DNA from: Sphaerosporella brunnea
Taxonomy: Eukaryota > Ascomycota > Pezizomycetes > Pezizales > Pyronemataceae
NCBI GenBank assembly: GCA_008704415.1
Contig: VXIS01000215.1
Location: forward strand, 20,316-84,315
DNA: 64,000 nucleotides
Direction of reading: 5' to 3'
The notes under the pieces are model-generated. The model had not been told where the DNA came from, did no database searches, and saw only the letters and a program-made list of their open reading frames with translations. Positions 41,274-52,031 of the stretch are shown here, one piece after another; the first letter of the stretch is position 1, and each line of letters opens with the position of its first letter. The position numbers were made by a program, and so were the translations under genes.

Positions 41274-43130
41274 TCTGTCGAGCGGCGGAACGGCGATGTG
41301 GCGATGTAGCGGTGCGTGTCGATGTTGGTTGCGCGCAGTCGCGTTGTTGTTGTTTGGCGATTTAGGCGCGTGTCGCGTCAAACCCGGACCCCTAACCCTG
41401 TTGCTTATGGAATTGCCACAAGCCACAAGTGGCGTGCCGCCACCACCACAACGTCGGCTACACCTCCACGTCAACCGCTTTCAACATGTACAATTCTTGC
41501 ACTGGTGAACACCAACGGCCCCTGACACTCCTGATGCGTTTGCCAAAGAAGTCGTCATCATTTGAGGGAGGATGGTGATGGGAAAGATCTCCGGCCTCAC
41601 TGGATATCACTCGGGGGTACCTAGTTCTATCACAGTATCTCACTCGTCCTATCACTTCATCTCACTCGTCTTTATCCTCGTCCAGAAAGCCAGTTTCCAA
41701 CAGTACACGGACTAAATTGATCAAACGTCTCAAAAACACCAACCGAGCTGTTGCGTCGATTATGCATAACCTCTCGGACGGGCTGTTGCACTCACGGGGC
41801 GAAAAATGGACCCATTTGGCTCCACGCCCACATATACATTCTGGCGTGCATATCCAGAGGGAACGAATAGGCCTACCATCAGAAGTGGTACGCCACGACG
41901 GGCCGTCCACCAGCGTGGATAGTAAAATGCTCTCAACAGTCGGGCCGGCAGCGTCAATTGCTCGCGTAGCCGCGAACTTGCAACCACACCGGATCGTGGC
42001 TTCTCCTTGATTCTGACTGATAGTTTTGCGTTCCCGAAACCTCACTTGGGCACTTTGGTTTCACCTTCGTGATCCATGCATGCCAGAACCGCCGGCGGGA
42101 GTGATGGGATGGCCTAGTCCCTGCGCCACAGTGCGCCACGGCCTCCTCCCTGCGTAAGCCACCCGACCTCGGACTCCCGCTGGAAGGCGAAGTAAAGTGT
42201 AGTAAGCTCACCTCTTCGCGTTACCCGTAACGTGAGGCGGTGGCTTCGGCGCCTCTCCTCGCGTTCGGTGAAGGATGCGCGCATGTTGCAGGCGCCATGA
42301 CGCCTCCGTAGGATGACTATCGATGGGGTGAAGAGACCACCAGGAACCAGCTTCTATGAAGTTTGCAGACGATGGGGGCAGAGAAGACAGCTCGCCTCGG
42401 ACAGCGTTTTCGATAAATATATATTCGACCAGTCCAGCATTCACCAGCGACAACGCACCAGCGATAGGACGAACAGCTATTTCCATCCTTACGCGCTGTG
42501 GGGTTTCAGATGAACTAAATCTCGATGAAAAGCAGAGATGAACGATAACGGCGATGACCCAGTTTGCAGAGATGATATATCCAGAACAATGGTCCGATGT
42601 CTAGCCCTTATGCGAGAGCAGGAAGAACACAAGCAACACTTGTGGCGAGGCGACTCCATGTTCAGGAACCCGGTGATTCAGATGTTCCATGCTTCCTGCA
42701 GGATGGCCCGATTCCGATGCTAGAGGGCAAGGGGAAGCCCCCAATGACAGGACAAAGCCTTCTTTGCATCCTGGAGCAGCCGAGTAAGAACGCTTCAGGA
42801 TTTCAGACGGACTGCAAGTGCGACGGAGGCAGCTTGTAGAAAACATGCAGAGACGGTACATGTCAATTCAATTGTTAATTTATTATTCCTTTTTCCTTTC
42901 GGCATGCAGCCTATCGGCTATGGCCACAGAGTATAGTATCCGACAGCAAATCCGGACGCGACATCGTGTCGGACAAAAAAGCAAACATGCATATCGGGAT
43001 TGACTGAGTTGTGAGGCCGACAAAATATGTATAGAACCGTAAAAGGCCGTGCCAAAGGATACCTGGAGGTATTTTTGGGAAGTCCTAGTGGTATAATGTC
43101 AAGTGTTTGGCCCCGAAGAATATGCGGTAT
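41274..43130. other. Region without a supported gene
   Basis: Upstream of the ankyrin gene, then 1.5 kb of short frames with no motif. CTCACTCGTC repeats near 41640-41672 are minor. The GCCTCCTCCCTGCGTAAGCC stretch near 42140 contains a donor-like GTAAG but no exon could be tied to it. Confidence 0.35.
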
Positions 43131-43460
43131 GACTGGAACGTGGGAAGTAGTGATAGATAGAATTATATAGGGCGCTGGGCGCAGCCGTGGGAACTCCGGA
43201 ATGAGGTAGAATTGCTTGTCCTTTTTTCCTTTCACCGAGGCGGTCGACGCCTCCATATATACACAAAGATCCTCCGCTCCGCGGAAGTAAACAGAACAAG
43301 AAGAAAACAACCATACAGAGGATTGTGCAATCCTCCGGATATCCGACTCCTTCCTCATCTCCCTCAGACGCTCGGCGTTTCCTCGTCTCGCCGCATATGC
43401 TTCTTGCAGCCTAGCGGCCGCCCATTTCCTGTTCCATCAAGTAGCACTACTAAGCTGCAA
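43131..43460 (-). repeat. Dispersed repeat, copy 2, with second DGTG-GR-L-CK-HMRRDEETP coding end
   Basis: Reverse-complement relative of 16900-17130. On the minus strand, 43457-43375 encodes LDGTGNGRPLGCKKHMRRDE then ETPSV and a stop, matching the C-terminus of the small protein at 16694-16939. The upstream part of the coding region is not conserved with the other copy, so an intron or a truncated copy is likely. Confidence 0.6.
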
Positions 43461-43761
43461 ATGTTCAGAATCCAGATTGATATAGATATAAATCAGCGCG
43501 AGGCCTTGGAGAAAGGGTATGCGGCTACTGGGTAGAGATATCATCACTGATATGTAGCGGATAGCATTTTGGCCTCTGAGGGTGATGCGAAAACACCGGT
43601 TGGGCTGGTATATCTTGACTGTACTGAATGCGCAATGTTTCTGAAGCTAAATGCATGCTTTTGCGTCCCTCCACTTGCTTGCAAAATCTCTATAAGGGTA
43701 CCTGATAGGGTGCGGGAAACCAACCATCCACTGAAGTATCGAAGCCAAGTAAATGACCACA

Positions 43762-44254
43762 CCCACAAAACTGGACCATTTCGATGACAACGCCTGGAAC
43801 CAACGCCAGCAGCTTCCGCAAAGCGCTTCATCTCCTGACGGTGCATGATGGCCGTGACGCTACCCCTGGACGCAGCCTCGCGGTTCTGCTGGGCGTATCT
43901 GAGGAGGCGGATACATGCTTGTACAACCTGAACACGTCGAGTGAAGCCAGGTGGAGGCTGGCATATAAGTACCTCCCACAGCCGAACGTTGTTCGCCAAG
44001 GCGGGAAGAGGCACCAGGCGCTCCAAGCCGTTAAACATCGCGGGCGATAGAATCCGGAGTCGTAGTGCTTGCGAGCCTTTTGTCAGCCCCGCACTCAACT
44101 ACGTTCAAGTCGGACTACAAATTTAGCTTACATAGCATGCAATACCATCTCACGCCTGCGTTGAGTGCCTATACGCCCCCTCCCCCCCCCCAATCGCATC
44201 CACTCCATCCCGACCTTATCGACACAACAACAACAGCCATAACAACAACAGCAG

Positions 44255-44285
<31 letters not shown>

Positions 44286-44931
44286 CATCCATACCATACA
44301 CAAACACCAAACCAGACGCAAACCACGCCATGCCCACCGCACGTGCGCGCCCATTCTGGAAGTGCCATGTGTGTGGCACTGTTCACACGCGATACGACTG
44401 CAAAAAGTGCTGCAAGAATCTGGAGTGCGGCCACCAAAACTGTACCAGCTGCGCCGTGAATATTTCGGGCGAGTGGGTGCGTATGAAGATATATAGATAG
44501 GCCGGTACGTCCGGTTGGGATTCGGTATTAGATAGTCAAGTGAAACACTTTTGTAGCATAGCGATTGCAATGACGACAGACCAATGACGAACGCCAGAGC
44601 ATGGCTGTTTGAGTGCGGAAGAAAGAGCAAAGGTTCGAGAGTAGGTTGAAGTTGAAAGGTGGAGCTGAGTTGTGAGCCGCAGACGGCCCGGGGTAGTGGA
44701 AAAATGAGGTAAACCCGTGCCTCCTCTTCAAGAGGTACGGAACACCGGCCGCACACACCGCTCGGCAGGAGCATCCATCTCCGCTTCGTGGGTAAATGGC
44801 GGCGGCGAGCGCACAGATAGCTTGGAGAATCTCTGTCCCTGGGTGCGGTGCGGTCCTGATCGCGCACTTTGCTTGATAGACCTCTCGAGCCTGGGTTCCT
44901 TTCGGGGATGCCGGGCGTACACCCGTTCGGT
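43762..44931 (+). repeat. Left arm of a 1.1-kb inverted duplication (right arm 48089-49137)
   Basis: Reverse complement of 48089-49137 along its length with scattered substitutions and small gaps, from the AATGGTCCAGTTTTG-type edge at 43762 to the GCCGGGCGTAC edge at 44931. The left arm has an expanded poly-A (44260-44285) where the right arm has a TTGTTGTTCTTG simple repeat. Confidence 0.85.
44330..44500 (+). CDS. 56-residue zinc-finger protein, copy 1
   Basis: ATG at 44330, stop at 44498. The start MPTARARPFWKCHVCGTVHT is followed by RYDCKKCCKNLECGHQNCTS and CAVNISGEWVRMKIYR. W-x-C-x2-C-G, a C-x2-C pair and C-x-H-x2-C-x2-C form the pattern of small zinc-finger proteins widespread in filamentous ascomycetes. 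Function is unknown. The upstream leader is CAACAACAACAGCC-type plus poly-A, a plausible fungal 5-prime region. All cysteine and histidine ligands are intact. Lies within the left arm of the inverted duplication. Confidence 0.6.
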   Translation: MPTARARPFWKCHVCGTVHTRYDCKKCCKNLECGHQNCTSCAVNISGEWVRMKIYR

Positions 44932-45665
44932 AGTTAGTGCAACAGACATCCACCGTCTCCTTAAAATGACTTTTGGTCGCTTCCTGCTGGAACTGCATTT
45001 TGTTCGCCTCGTTGCGGAGGTCGGTTTCCTCAGTGCTAATATGCACCAGCAACCCCTGATAGGCCATCAACGTCAATCAGAGTCCAAGGCTCGGATCAGG
45101 ACACGCTGCATACCGGGGCGGATTTCTTCTTGTTGGGCAGCAGTCAAGGAGGTGATGGAAGTCATCTTGAGCTGGGATAAATTCCGACGTTTCAATTACG
45201 GAGGTAGTAGACAGCGTGTACTGGGTGGCAGCACAGCGCAGTCGGTGAAGTGGTGATGTGCGAATAGCGAGTGACAAAGTATGAATCACCGAACATGAGT
45301 GATAGTGTATGATTCACGAATCACATTCATCTTTCTAGCATATCATCCGGCCCCGAACCTCGACCAGCTCCTCAACCTCAGGCGCCCTCAGCACAGCAAG
45401 TATTGCTTGCCAGGGTGGCAAACCGACGGACGAATGATCCCAGCGTTCCCTTCCAGCGGCTCAAGCACCATTTGTCCTGTGCACCGTCGCTGTGCTGACT
45501 ATAATCTCCAGCGTTAACTGCGGCCAGTGCGCTAGTGTATCAACGATCGCAAACAGAACCTATATATATTGTTTAAGAAAGTGTTTACCCGTGCATCTAG
45601 ACCTTCTCAGCACACTGATCAGAGCTACTGCTTCCTAACAACCAGCATCGGATAACAAGTTAGAG
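44932..45665. other. Region without a supported gene
   Basis: Outside the left arm. The frames on both strands are short and unrelated to known domains. Confidence 0.35.
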
Positions 45666-46812
45666 TATGCAGACAACTGAAACGTCGACGGTGACAGAGG
45701 GGTACTCCTTCTCCATGAAAACGCGCAGTTCCTTGCCATCCCAGTGGGGATCGCCGTTCCACCTGTTAAGTTTGAAATGGTACCGGATGGCGGCGAGGCT
45801 TTTGAAGGAAGGGACCCGTCTGTCGCGCGGGCAGAATGGGCAGTGCAATGACCGCCCATGGACCCTGTTCAGATGGTTTTTCAACGTCGGGACGCTCCAC
45901 ACCTTGGCCTTGGCATTTCCGCGCTGCTTTAAGAGTCCATCTCGCCGTCCCAGGGGGGATCGCCGTTCCCTCTTTTAAGTTTGAATGGTACCGGATGGCG
46001 GCGAGGCTTTTGATCGAAGGGACCCGTCTGTCGCGCGGACAGAATGGGCAGTGCAACGACCACCCATGGACTCTGTTCAGATGGTTTTTTAAGGTCGCGA
46101 CGCTCCACACCTTCGTCTTGGCATTTCCGCCCTTCTTCTGTCCGGCTTGGTTGATCTTGCTCACGACCCGGTTGTTCGGGCTGTCGGCGCAAATCGGGCA
46201 AACGCCTTTGGACACGTCGACGGTAATAGTGGGGTACTCCTTCTCCATGAATACGTGGAGTTCGACCCCTTTGAGCGCCTGCGGTCGCTTGTCGTCGCCC
46301 GAAAAGTCCGGCTTGCGCCGTGGGCATCTTACCATGTTGCCATCGCCGGTTCCATCACTCACCTCCTCCTCCTCTGAGCCAGTCGCAATACGATCGCTGC
46401 CACCACCCGCTCCGGCGCGTGGGCTCGGCTGTTCGGACGGCCTCGGTCGCCTGGATCCGGCACCTTCATTCGCTGCGGTCTTTCTGGGCTGCTCAGCTCG
46501 GCTTGCCTGGGCAGCCACGCTGTTCGGAGGGGTCTCCGCCCCGAGCGCGGCGCTTCCTCAGCCTTCTCCGAACGTCCAGGCTTGCGGGCCGTTTCCAGTT
46601 CGCTCGCTGCTGCCGTTCGCGGGTCCTTCCATTGCTCCGCACGTTTCCTGGCTTCGGCCGCTTCCTCTGCCGTCGGTTTCCGAGCCTGTTAGTTAGCTTC
46701 TTCCGGTTTTTTGGCATCTGAATCTTGCCGAGGGCTGCGAGGAAAGGGTTGTGGTTGCGGGTGGGGCCATTCTCGCACCGACATCAGTGGCCTGCTCGCG
46801 TATCAGCTTCAT
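45666..46812 (-). CDS. C2H2-type zinc-finger protein with internal tandem duplication, probably decaying
   Basis: A candidate start ATG at 46812 (MKLIREQATD) with donor GTCGGT and acceptor after CTAACTAACAG near 46714 leads into ARKPTAEEAAEARKRAEQWK. The main frame (from about 46560) is Arg/Ser/Pro-rich, then reads VFMEKEYPTITVDVSKGVCP, then CPICADSPNN. It contains TLKNHLNRVHGWSLHCPFCP and IKSLAAIRYH, two C2H2-like fingers (C-x2-C with H-x4-H, and C-x2-C ending in H). A second copy of the finger segment (45733-45932, about 210 bp from the first at 45941-46140) follows in another frame, then a second VFMEKEYPSVTVDVS. The frame break between copies and the early shift suggest a pseudogene or extra introns. 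Confidence 0.5.
45733..46140 (-). repeat. Tandem duplication inside the C2H2 gene
   Basis: Two units of about 200 bp, each with ATGGTACCGGATGGCGGCGA, GGGACCCGTCTGTCGCGCGG and CTCCACACCTT, in direct order. The junction shifts the reading frame, so only the first finger unit remains in the main frame. Confidence 0.8.
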
Positions 46813-47487
46813 CTATTCTCCTCTTCCGCAGGAAAACTCCCGCGTTCCCAACGGTTCCAACCTTCTCATCATTCCTACCGTTCTCTCCATACGCATTCTG
46901 TCGGAGGGCTAACGCGGCGTTTGGGACGACCGTTGGCGGCCGTTTGGGCTTTTTCTCCAACCGCCGAGGGGCCAGCGGGGCTCACCACTGTTCAGCGGAC
47001 ATGGGCTGTTTGCTGTGATTGTGCCGGATCGTTTACTCGGTCCAGCGCGGTGTTGATATTTGGACGTAGTTGGGGTTGCAGGTGCGGTTTGCGGTGGGTG
47101 CAGAGGCTGTGTAGATGGGAGAGGGAGAGTCGGTCAGGCAACTCACTCGGCCGACCAAAAGTTGATTGACGCGCAGACCAGTATACACGATTCGGTGTTT
47201 CCACCCGGCCAATAGAGCGCAGAGAACCTTGATCGTGTCACTGTCACTTATTATCCATACATTCACACTTCAGCGCGGCATGCATTCCGGCGGGAAATCG
47301 GAACCGTCAGGTTGTTCTTCGCCCAGCAAAATACGATGGATGTCGCCAACGGGAACTGTCCACGGCAGGTTACTTGGTGGCGATGTGTATCGGCCGGCAT
47401 AGCGCGGGCAAGCGGGGATCTTCAACAACCGCCCGGGGATGGTTATCATGTGCACGTTCGTCTTATTTCACGACGGAGCATCTCGTC
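46813..47487. other. Region without a supported gene
   Basis: Possible 5-prime region of the C2H2 gene, then short frames without motif. Confidence 0.35.
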
Positions 47488-48088
47488 GGGACCCCTAGGG
47501 GCTGGCTATCCGTCGCGCTATCCGTCCAAGACTTTTAGCAGTGAAGGCGCGTGCTGTGCGCTTATGTAGTAGAAATTTTTTTACGAACGCTCCGGAAGAG
47601 CGAGCGCCATAGTTAACAGAACGACGATGACAAACAAGGATGCAGACATGCCCAAAAGCGCCACCCGAGAACGAAGCACTCATCCAGCAAGTCATCCAGG
47701 AACATTTCAATGGTGATTGCGAACTCCCGGAGACTGATGATAAATAAATAGATCCTGAGCAACATCGACGCGTATATTCCTGTGTCCGCTTTGAGAAGCC
47801 CAAGAACTGGCGGAAGCTCCAGGGCGAGGCAGTTAGCAGGGAAACATATGATGCTTTAGACGGAGCTACAGCGAATGACTCAGGCTTGGACATCGAAATT
47901 TTGTAGTTTGTATATAAAACCTGGCGTCACCGGGGCGCGCCGTCCCCGCGGCCGCCCTGGTTCAATCACACAAAGTAATTGAAAGGAAGAAAAACTGTGA
48001 CCGTGGCTAATAGGCTACCTATTAGCCATGCGCCTACATGGCTAAAGGCCCTGGACGGATAGCGCGACGGATAGCCCCTCGGGGTCCC
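47488..48088 (+). mobile_element. Terminal-inverted-repeat element, about 600 bp
   Basis: The left end GGGACCCCTAGGGGCT, then CTATCCGTCGCGCTATCCGT and CC, mirrors the right end, which in reverse complement reads GGGACCCCGAGGGGCT followed by the same block. Inverted repeats extend about 60 bp. Within it the plus strand encodes only a degraded end (FEKPKNWRKLQGEAVSRETY) with earlier stops, so it is non-autonomous. No target duplication was found at either edge, perhaps because the right edge coincides with the start of a segmental duplication. Confidence 0.6.
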
Positions 48089-49137
48089 GGTCCGCCCGGC
48101 ATACCCGAAAAAAACCCAGACTCAAGAGGTCTATCAAGCAAAGTGCGTGATCAAGACCGCACCGCCCCCAGGGACAGAGATTCTCCTAGCTGTCTGTGCG
48201 CTTGCCGCCGCCATTCATGCCTTTGCAAAGCAGTCATTTGCCCACGAAACGGAGATGGATGCTCCTGCCGAGCGGTGTGTACGGCCGATCTTCCGTACCT
48301 CTTGAAGAGGAGGCACGGGTTTACCTCATTTGTCCACTACCCCGGGCCTACTCTCGAACCTTTGCTCTTTCTTTCGCACTCAAACAACAATGCTCCGGCC
48401 TTCGTCATTGGTCTATCGTCATTGCAATCGCTATGCTACAAACGTGTTTCACTTGACTATCTAACATCGAACCCCAACCGGACGTACCGATCTAGCTATG
48501 CATCTTCATACGCACCCACTCGCCCAGAAGATGCACGAAGCAGCTGGTACAGTTTTGGTGGCCACACCCCAGATTCTTGCACCGCTTTGTGCTGTCGTAT
48601 TGCGTGTGAACAGTACCACACATGTGGCACTTCCAGAATGGGCGCGCAGGTGCGGTGGACATGGCTACAGTATGGATGTTTTTGTTGTTGTTGTTCTTGT
48701 GATTGTTATGACTGCTGTTATTGTGTCAATAAGGTGGATGCGATGGGGGGGGGCGGGGGCTTATATGGACTCAACGCAGGCGTGAGAGCGTATTGCATGC
48801 TATGTAAGCCAAATTTGTAGTCCAACTTGAACGTAGTTGAGTGCGGAACTGACAAAACGCTCGCAACGCCCGCGGTGTTCAACAGCGAGGATCGCCTGGT
48901 GCTTCTTCTCGCCTTGGCGAATAACGTTCGGCGTGGGGGGGTAGATGCCAGCCTCTACCTGGCTTCACTCGACGAGTTCAGGTTGTACAAGCATGTATCC
49001 GCCTCCTCAGATAAGCCCAGCAGCGCCGCGGGGCTGCGTCCAGGGGCCATCATGCACCATCAGGAGATGAAGTGCTTTGCGGATGCTGTTGGCGTTGGTT
49101 ACAGGTGTTGTAATCGAAATGGTCCAGTTTTGGGAGT
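48089..49137 (-). repeat. Right arm of the inverted duplication
   Basis: Begins immediately after the right terminus of the element ending at 48088 and ends where a second copy of that element's right half begins (49137). Reverse complement of 43762-44931 with indels. The two arms are separated by 3.2 kb. Confidence 0.85.
48492..48662 (-). CDS. 56-residue zinc-finger protein, copy 2
   Basis: Minus-strand ATG at 48662, stop at 48492-48494. It has the same length as the copy at 44330. The start MSTAPARPFWKCHMCGTVHT is followed by QYDSTKRCKNLGCGHQNCTS and CFVHLLGEWVRMKMHS. The first C-x2-C and the C-x-H-x2-C-x2-C part are kept, but two of the three middle cysteines (DCKKCC in copy 1) have changed (DSTKRC). 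The frame has stayed open despite substitutions, so either the copy is young or the protein is under selection. Confidence 0.55.
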   Translation of the reverse strand: MSTAPARPFWKCHMCGTVHTQYDSTKRCKNLGCGHQNCTSCFVHLLGEWVRMKMHS

Positions 49138-49262
49138 GTCCCCGCAGCCGCCGTGGTTCAATCTCACAAAGTAATCGAAAGCAAGAAAAACCGTGACCGT
49201 GGCTAATAGGCTACCTATTAACCGTTCGCCAACGCGGCTAAAGGTCTTGGACGGATAGCGCG
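49138..49262 (+). mobile_element. Partial direct copy of the right half of the 47488-48088 element
   Basis: TCCCCGCAGCCGCCGTGGTT, AAGTAAT-GAAAG-AAGAAAAA-like blocks, GTGACCGTGGCTAATAGGCT, and TTGGACGGATAGCGCGAC match 47945-48066 in the same orientation. It stops inside the inverted repeat, so the terminus is missing. Confidence 0.75.
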
Positions 49263-49819
49263 ACAATCTCGTTGAGCGAGTATCATGGGATATCACTCGG
49301 TCTCGGGATTCTCAGCACCTTCTGTGACGGGTATTTTTTAACGCACCAGACAGTTGCTTGCGATGTCGCGTCAAGCTGTCTACAATGATCGCTGGCGCAC
49401 GAAATTAAACGAGTCCTGGCGGTGTCTGACTAAGCGAACCCTGTTGCACGCTGTAGTTGGTCGGCTGTCGCGTGTCTGTGCATCAGATCTAGATTAAATT
49501 GAACGGATTTTGCATCACGGAACATTGCGCTGTGGCTGGTTGGGCGCTGGCTGGTTGCTGTGGCTGTGGCGCAGCGGCGCGTTGGCATGGAAACGGTGCG
49601 CTGCGCACGTGCGTGGCGACATGCCGCCTTCTCCGCGTCCGGCGGCCTCCCCGCGTCGCGCTCGCCAACCGGGGATTCGCGGTCCGATCGCGTCCACTCA
49701 CCCGCCACCCCGGCGACCCAGACTCCGCCGCCCGCGCTCTCGAATGGATCCCCTTCTATCGCCCCGCCGCGAGCATTGTTTGTTTTTTTTGGCACTGCGC
49801 GCGCGTCGCGGAAAGCCGC
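49263..49819. other. Region without a supported gene, GC-rich at right
   Basis: An open frame (from 49510) continues into the kinase relic across one TAG stop, so the right part may be its decayed N-terminus. No motif is seen in it. Confidence 0.35.
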
Positions 49820-51283
49820 ACCACACCCACGCCTGCCCGCCACAGTCGCGTAAGCCACCACGGGCAAACCGGAATCCCGCCAGCGTCTACGACGATGCGT
49901 AGAACGACCAGCAGCCGTGCCGATCGGACATGGATATGTTGCTGCACGACGAGCTGTTCGGCAAGGCCGAGTTCAGCCTCCCCCGAAATGTGGTCGAGCT
50001 TTCCACAGACCGAAGCCTCCACCGCGATGACGGTTCCGGCATTCCAGACGCTCACGGAGAACACGCCGGTTCGCTCGACAGCCAAGACCTTTGATCGGGT
50101 AGCATCAGGGGACGGCGTTCTGGGAGATGGTGACTGCCGACGGAGGACGGATCTCGTAGTCGTCGGTGCGCGCAAAAGGACTCGTCGAGCTCAATGCTGT
50201 CCTGGAGGGATGTCCGCGTTTTCGGAGAACTCAAGTCCAATCCCACGCAGTCTGATGTCGGCAACACCTGCGCACGAAGTTTTCGGATGCTGACCCAACT
50301 GCCGCTTTGTTCCAGCGTTCACACTTTGCGGCCGCGACTTCCGTGCCGGCGCATGCGGCTTGACTCTGGTCAACATCCATGCCGAGCCTGTTCGTTTTCT
50401 TCAGGTGCTCACTGCCTTTATCACGATGGACGCGACCGCTGTCGGATTCGACCCGAGCATCTTCATTCGTGATGATAACGGGTTTGATCCCACCAGCCAC
50501 CGGTGCACCGACCCTGCCCGTGCTGCCGATGTCAATCCGTATATATGCGTGCTGGTGGCATTTGACCACTGTACCGACGGCTCTTCCATACCTCAGGGGC
50601 TGGGTTGGATTTCCAGATCGGCCGACGAGGGGAATATGCAGTGGTGGTTGTTCAACGAGATCGAACGGTTTCTGCGTCCGCAGCGCACTGGACCCGTATC
50701 GAAAATCCGTTAGCAAGCATCACATGCTGTTTTGAGCACGTCCCGTCCGGGAACCTGATAGACGAAAACGACGACTCGGGACAGACCGCCGATTTCTGCG
50801 CCACACCGGGCGGTGGCCCGCGCACGTATTGGCACCAGGTTCGAGTGGTGGGAACACTCAGACCCAATGCAGACGAAGACGGGTGCGATACAACCTTCAT
50901 CAACCTCGCCGAACACACCCGCGAGCTCATCGGGACGCAGCCGCGGAGGAATTGGGTCCTCGGCTTCACGCTTTTCGGCGCCACCATGCGCGTATTCCGC
51001 TTCGACAGGTCTGGAGCTATCGCCTCGACGCCGATCGACATTCATTAGCGGCCACACACTTTCATGGCCGCGGTGAAGGGTTTCCTGCGCATGGATGCTG
51101 CCCGGATTGGATTCGACACGACCATCAGATGGAACCTCCGAACTCGACGTGGTGTACGATCCCGACGGCAGTGCGTGGATGCATGTGGTCAAGGACCAGT
51201 GGAGGGAGGCGGAGCGGCAGCCGGAGGGCGATTTCCTTGCACGAACAACACCCCAGACTGTTGGGTTACCTGGATACGTGTGG

Positions 51284-52031
51284 CACTCTTGTGGTGTCGA
51301 TGGCTAGCTCTCATATATCCGCACCTCAGCTTTGAAGTAGAGTTGTACGTTGAATGCCGATTTGGATCTTGCTTACTAGCCCCCCCCCGGATCTCTGTAA
51401 ATTGTAGCGGGCAGCCCGCGGTGGCGGTGGCTCGGTGTGCATGCTGTCCGAATGCCGGTAATACATGCGTGCGGTTGTTCAAATCGTGTGGAGGCGGCGG
51501 GCGCGGCGGTCATGGTGAACGGGTGATCGATTGAGCGGGCGGCGTGGAAAAAGTCGTAATATGTAAGAGGCGAACGGGGGTGTTTAGAGACTCAGGCTGT
51601 CAATCAGACGCTCAGAAGGGGCTGCTCTGGCGAGAGTAGGGTCCTCAACACCTCGAGGTAGGGTGGGAGCATGAATGGCTGAATAACCTTGTATTTTGGT
51701 GGCTAGATACTGAACTGGAAGCGTAGAAATGATGGGGATGACGTTTCGAACACAACTCGGTCCGAGTGACAACAAAAAATGCAAAATAAATGTCTGATAA
51801 CCCACCCCTATCCCGCTGGCGCTGGGGATCGAACCTTACACCTCCGACATGGTGGGGTCTTCATCTCTTACCAGCCTTAACTGTTCAGCCACTCAGACTT
51901 GCTATGTCTTGTTTCTTTAGTTGCACCCGATGTATGCCAGCCAAATCAAGACACCCCTACCCGGTCTGATCCCACAGGATGTCCGGTTCACCCTGAATTC
52001 CAGGTGGACTGTGGGTTTTCCTCCATGGCCG
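51284..52031 (+). repeat. Segmental duplication, copy 1 (partner 54499-55150)
   Basis: CTTGTGGTGTCGATGGCTAG, TTTGAAGTAGAGTTGTACGT, GAGGCGAACGGGGGTGTTTA, CAGACGCTCAGAAGGGGCTG and the SINE recur in order at 54499-55150. This copy has an extra 80 bp near 51430-51515. Its left edge contains the end of a kinase fragment, so it cuts into the FunK1 relic. Confidence 0.85.
51775..51925 (-). repeat. tRNA-derived SINE, copy 1
   Basis: On the minus strand, TGGCTGAACAGTTAAGGC is a good A box and GGTTCGATCCCC is a good B box. Between them is a CACC...GGTG hairpin in the position of a long variable arm. Together they indicate an ancestor of class II type (tRNA-Ser or Leu). The acceptor stem no longer pairs. 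A T-rich tail on the minus strand (A-rich at 51770-51787 on the plus strand) follows the tRNA-like part. Confidence 0.7.

Noticed and set aside
41385..41402. Telomere-like CCCTAACCCTG
   Set aside because: A single occurrence with no tandem array.
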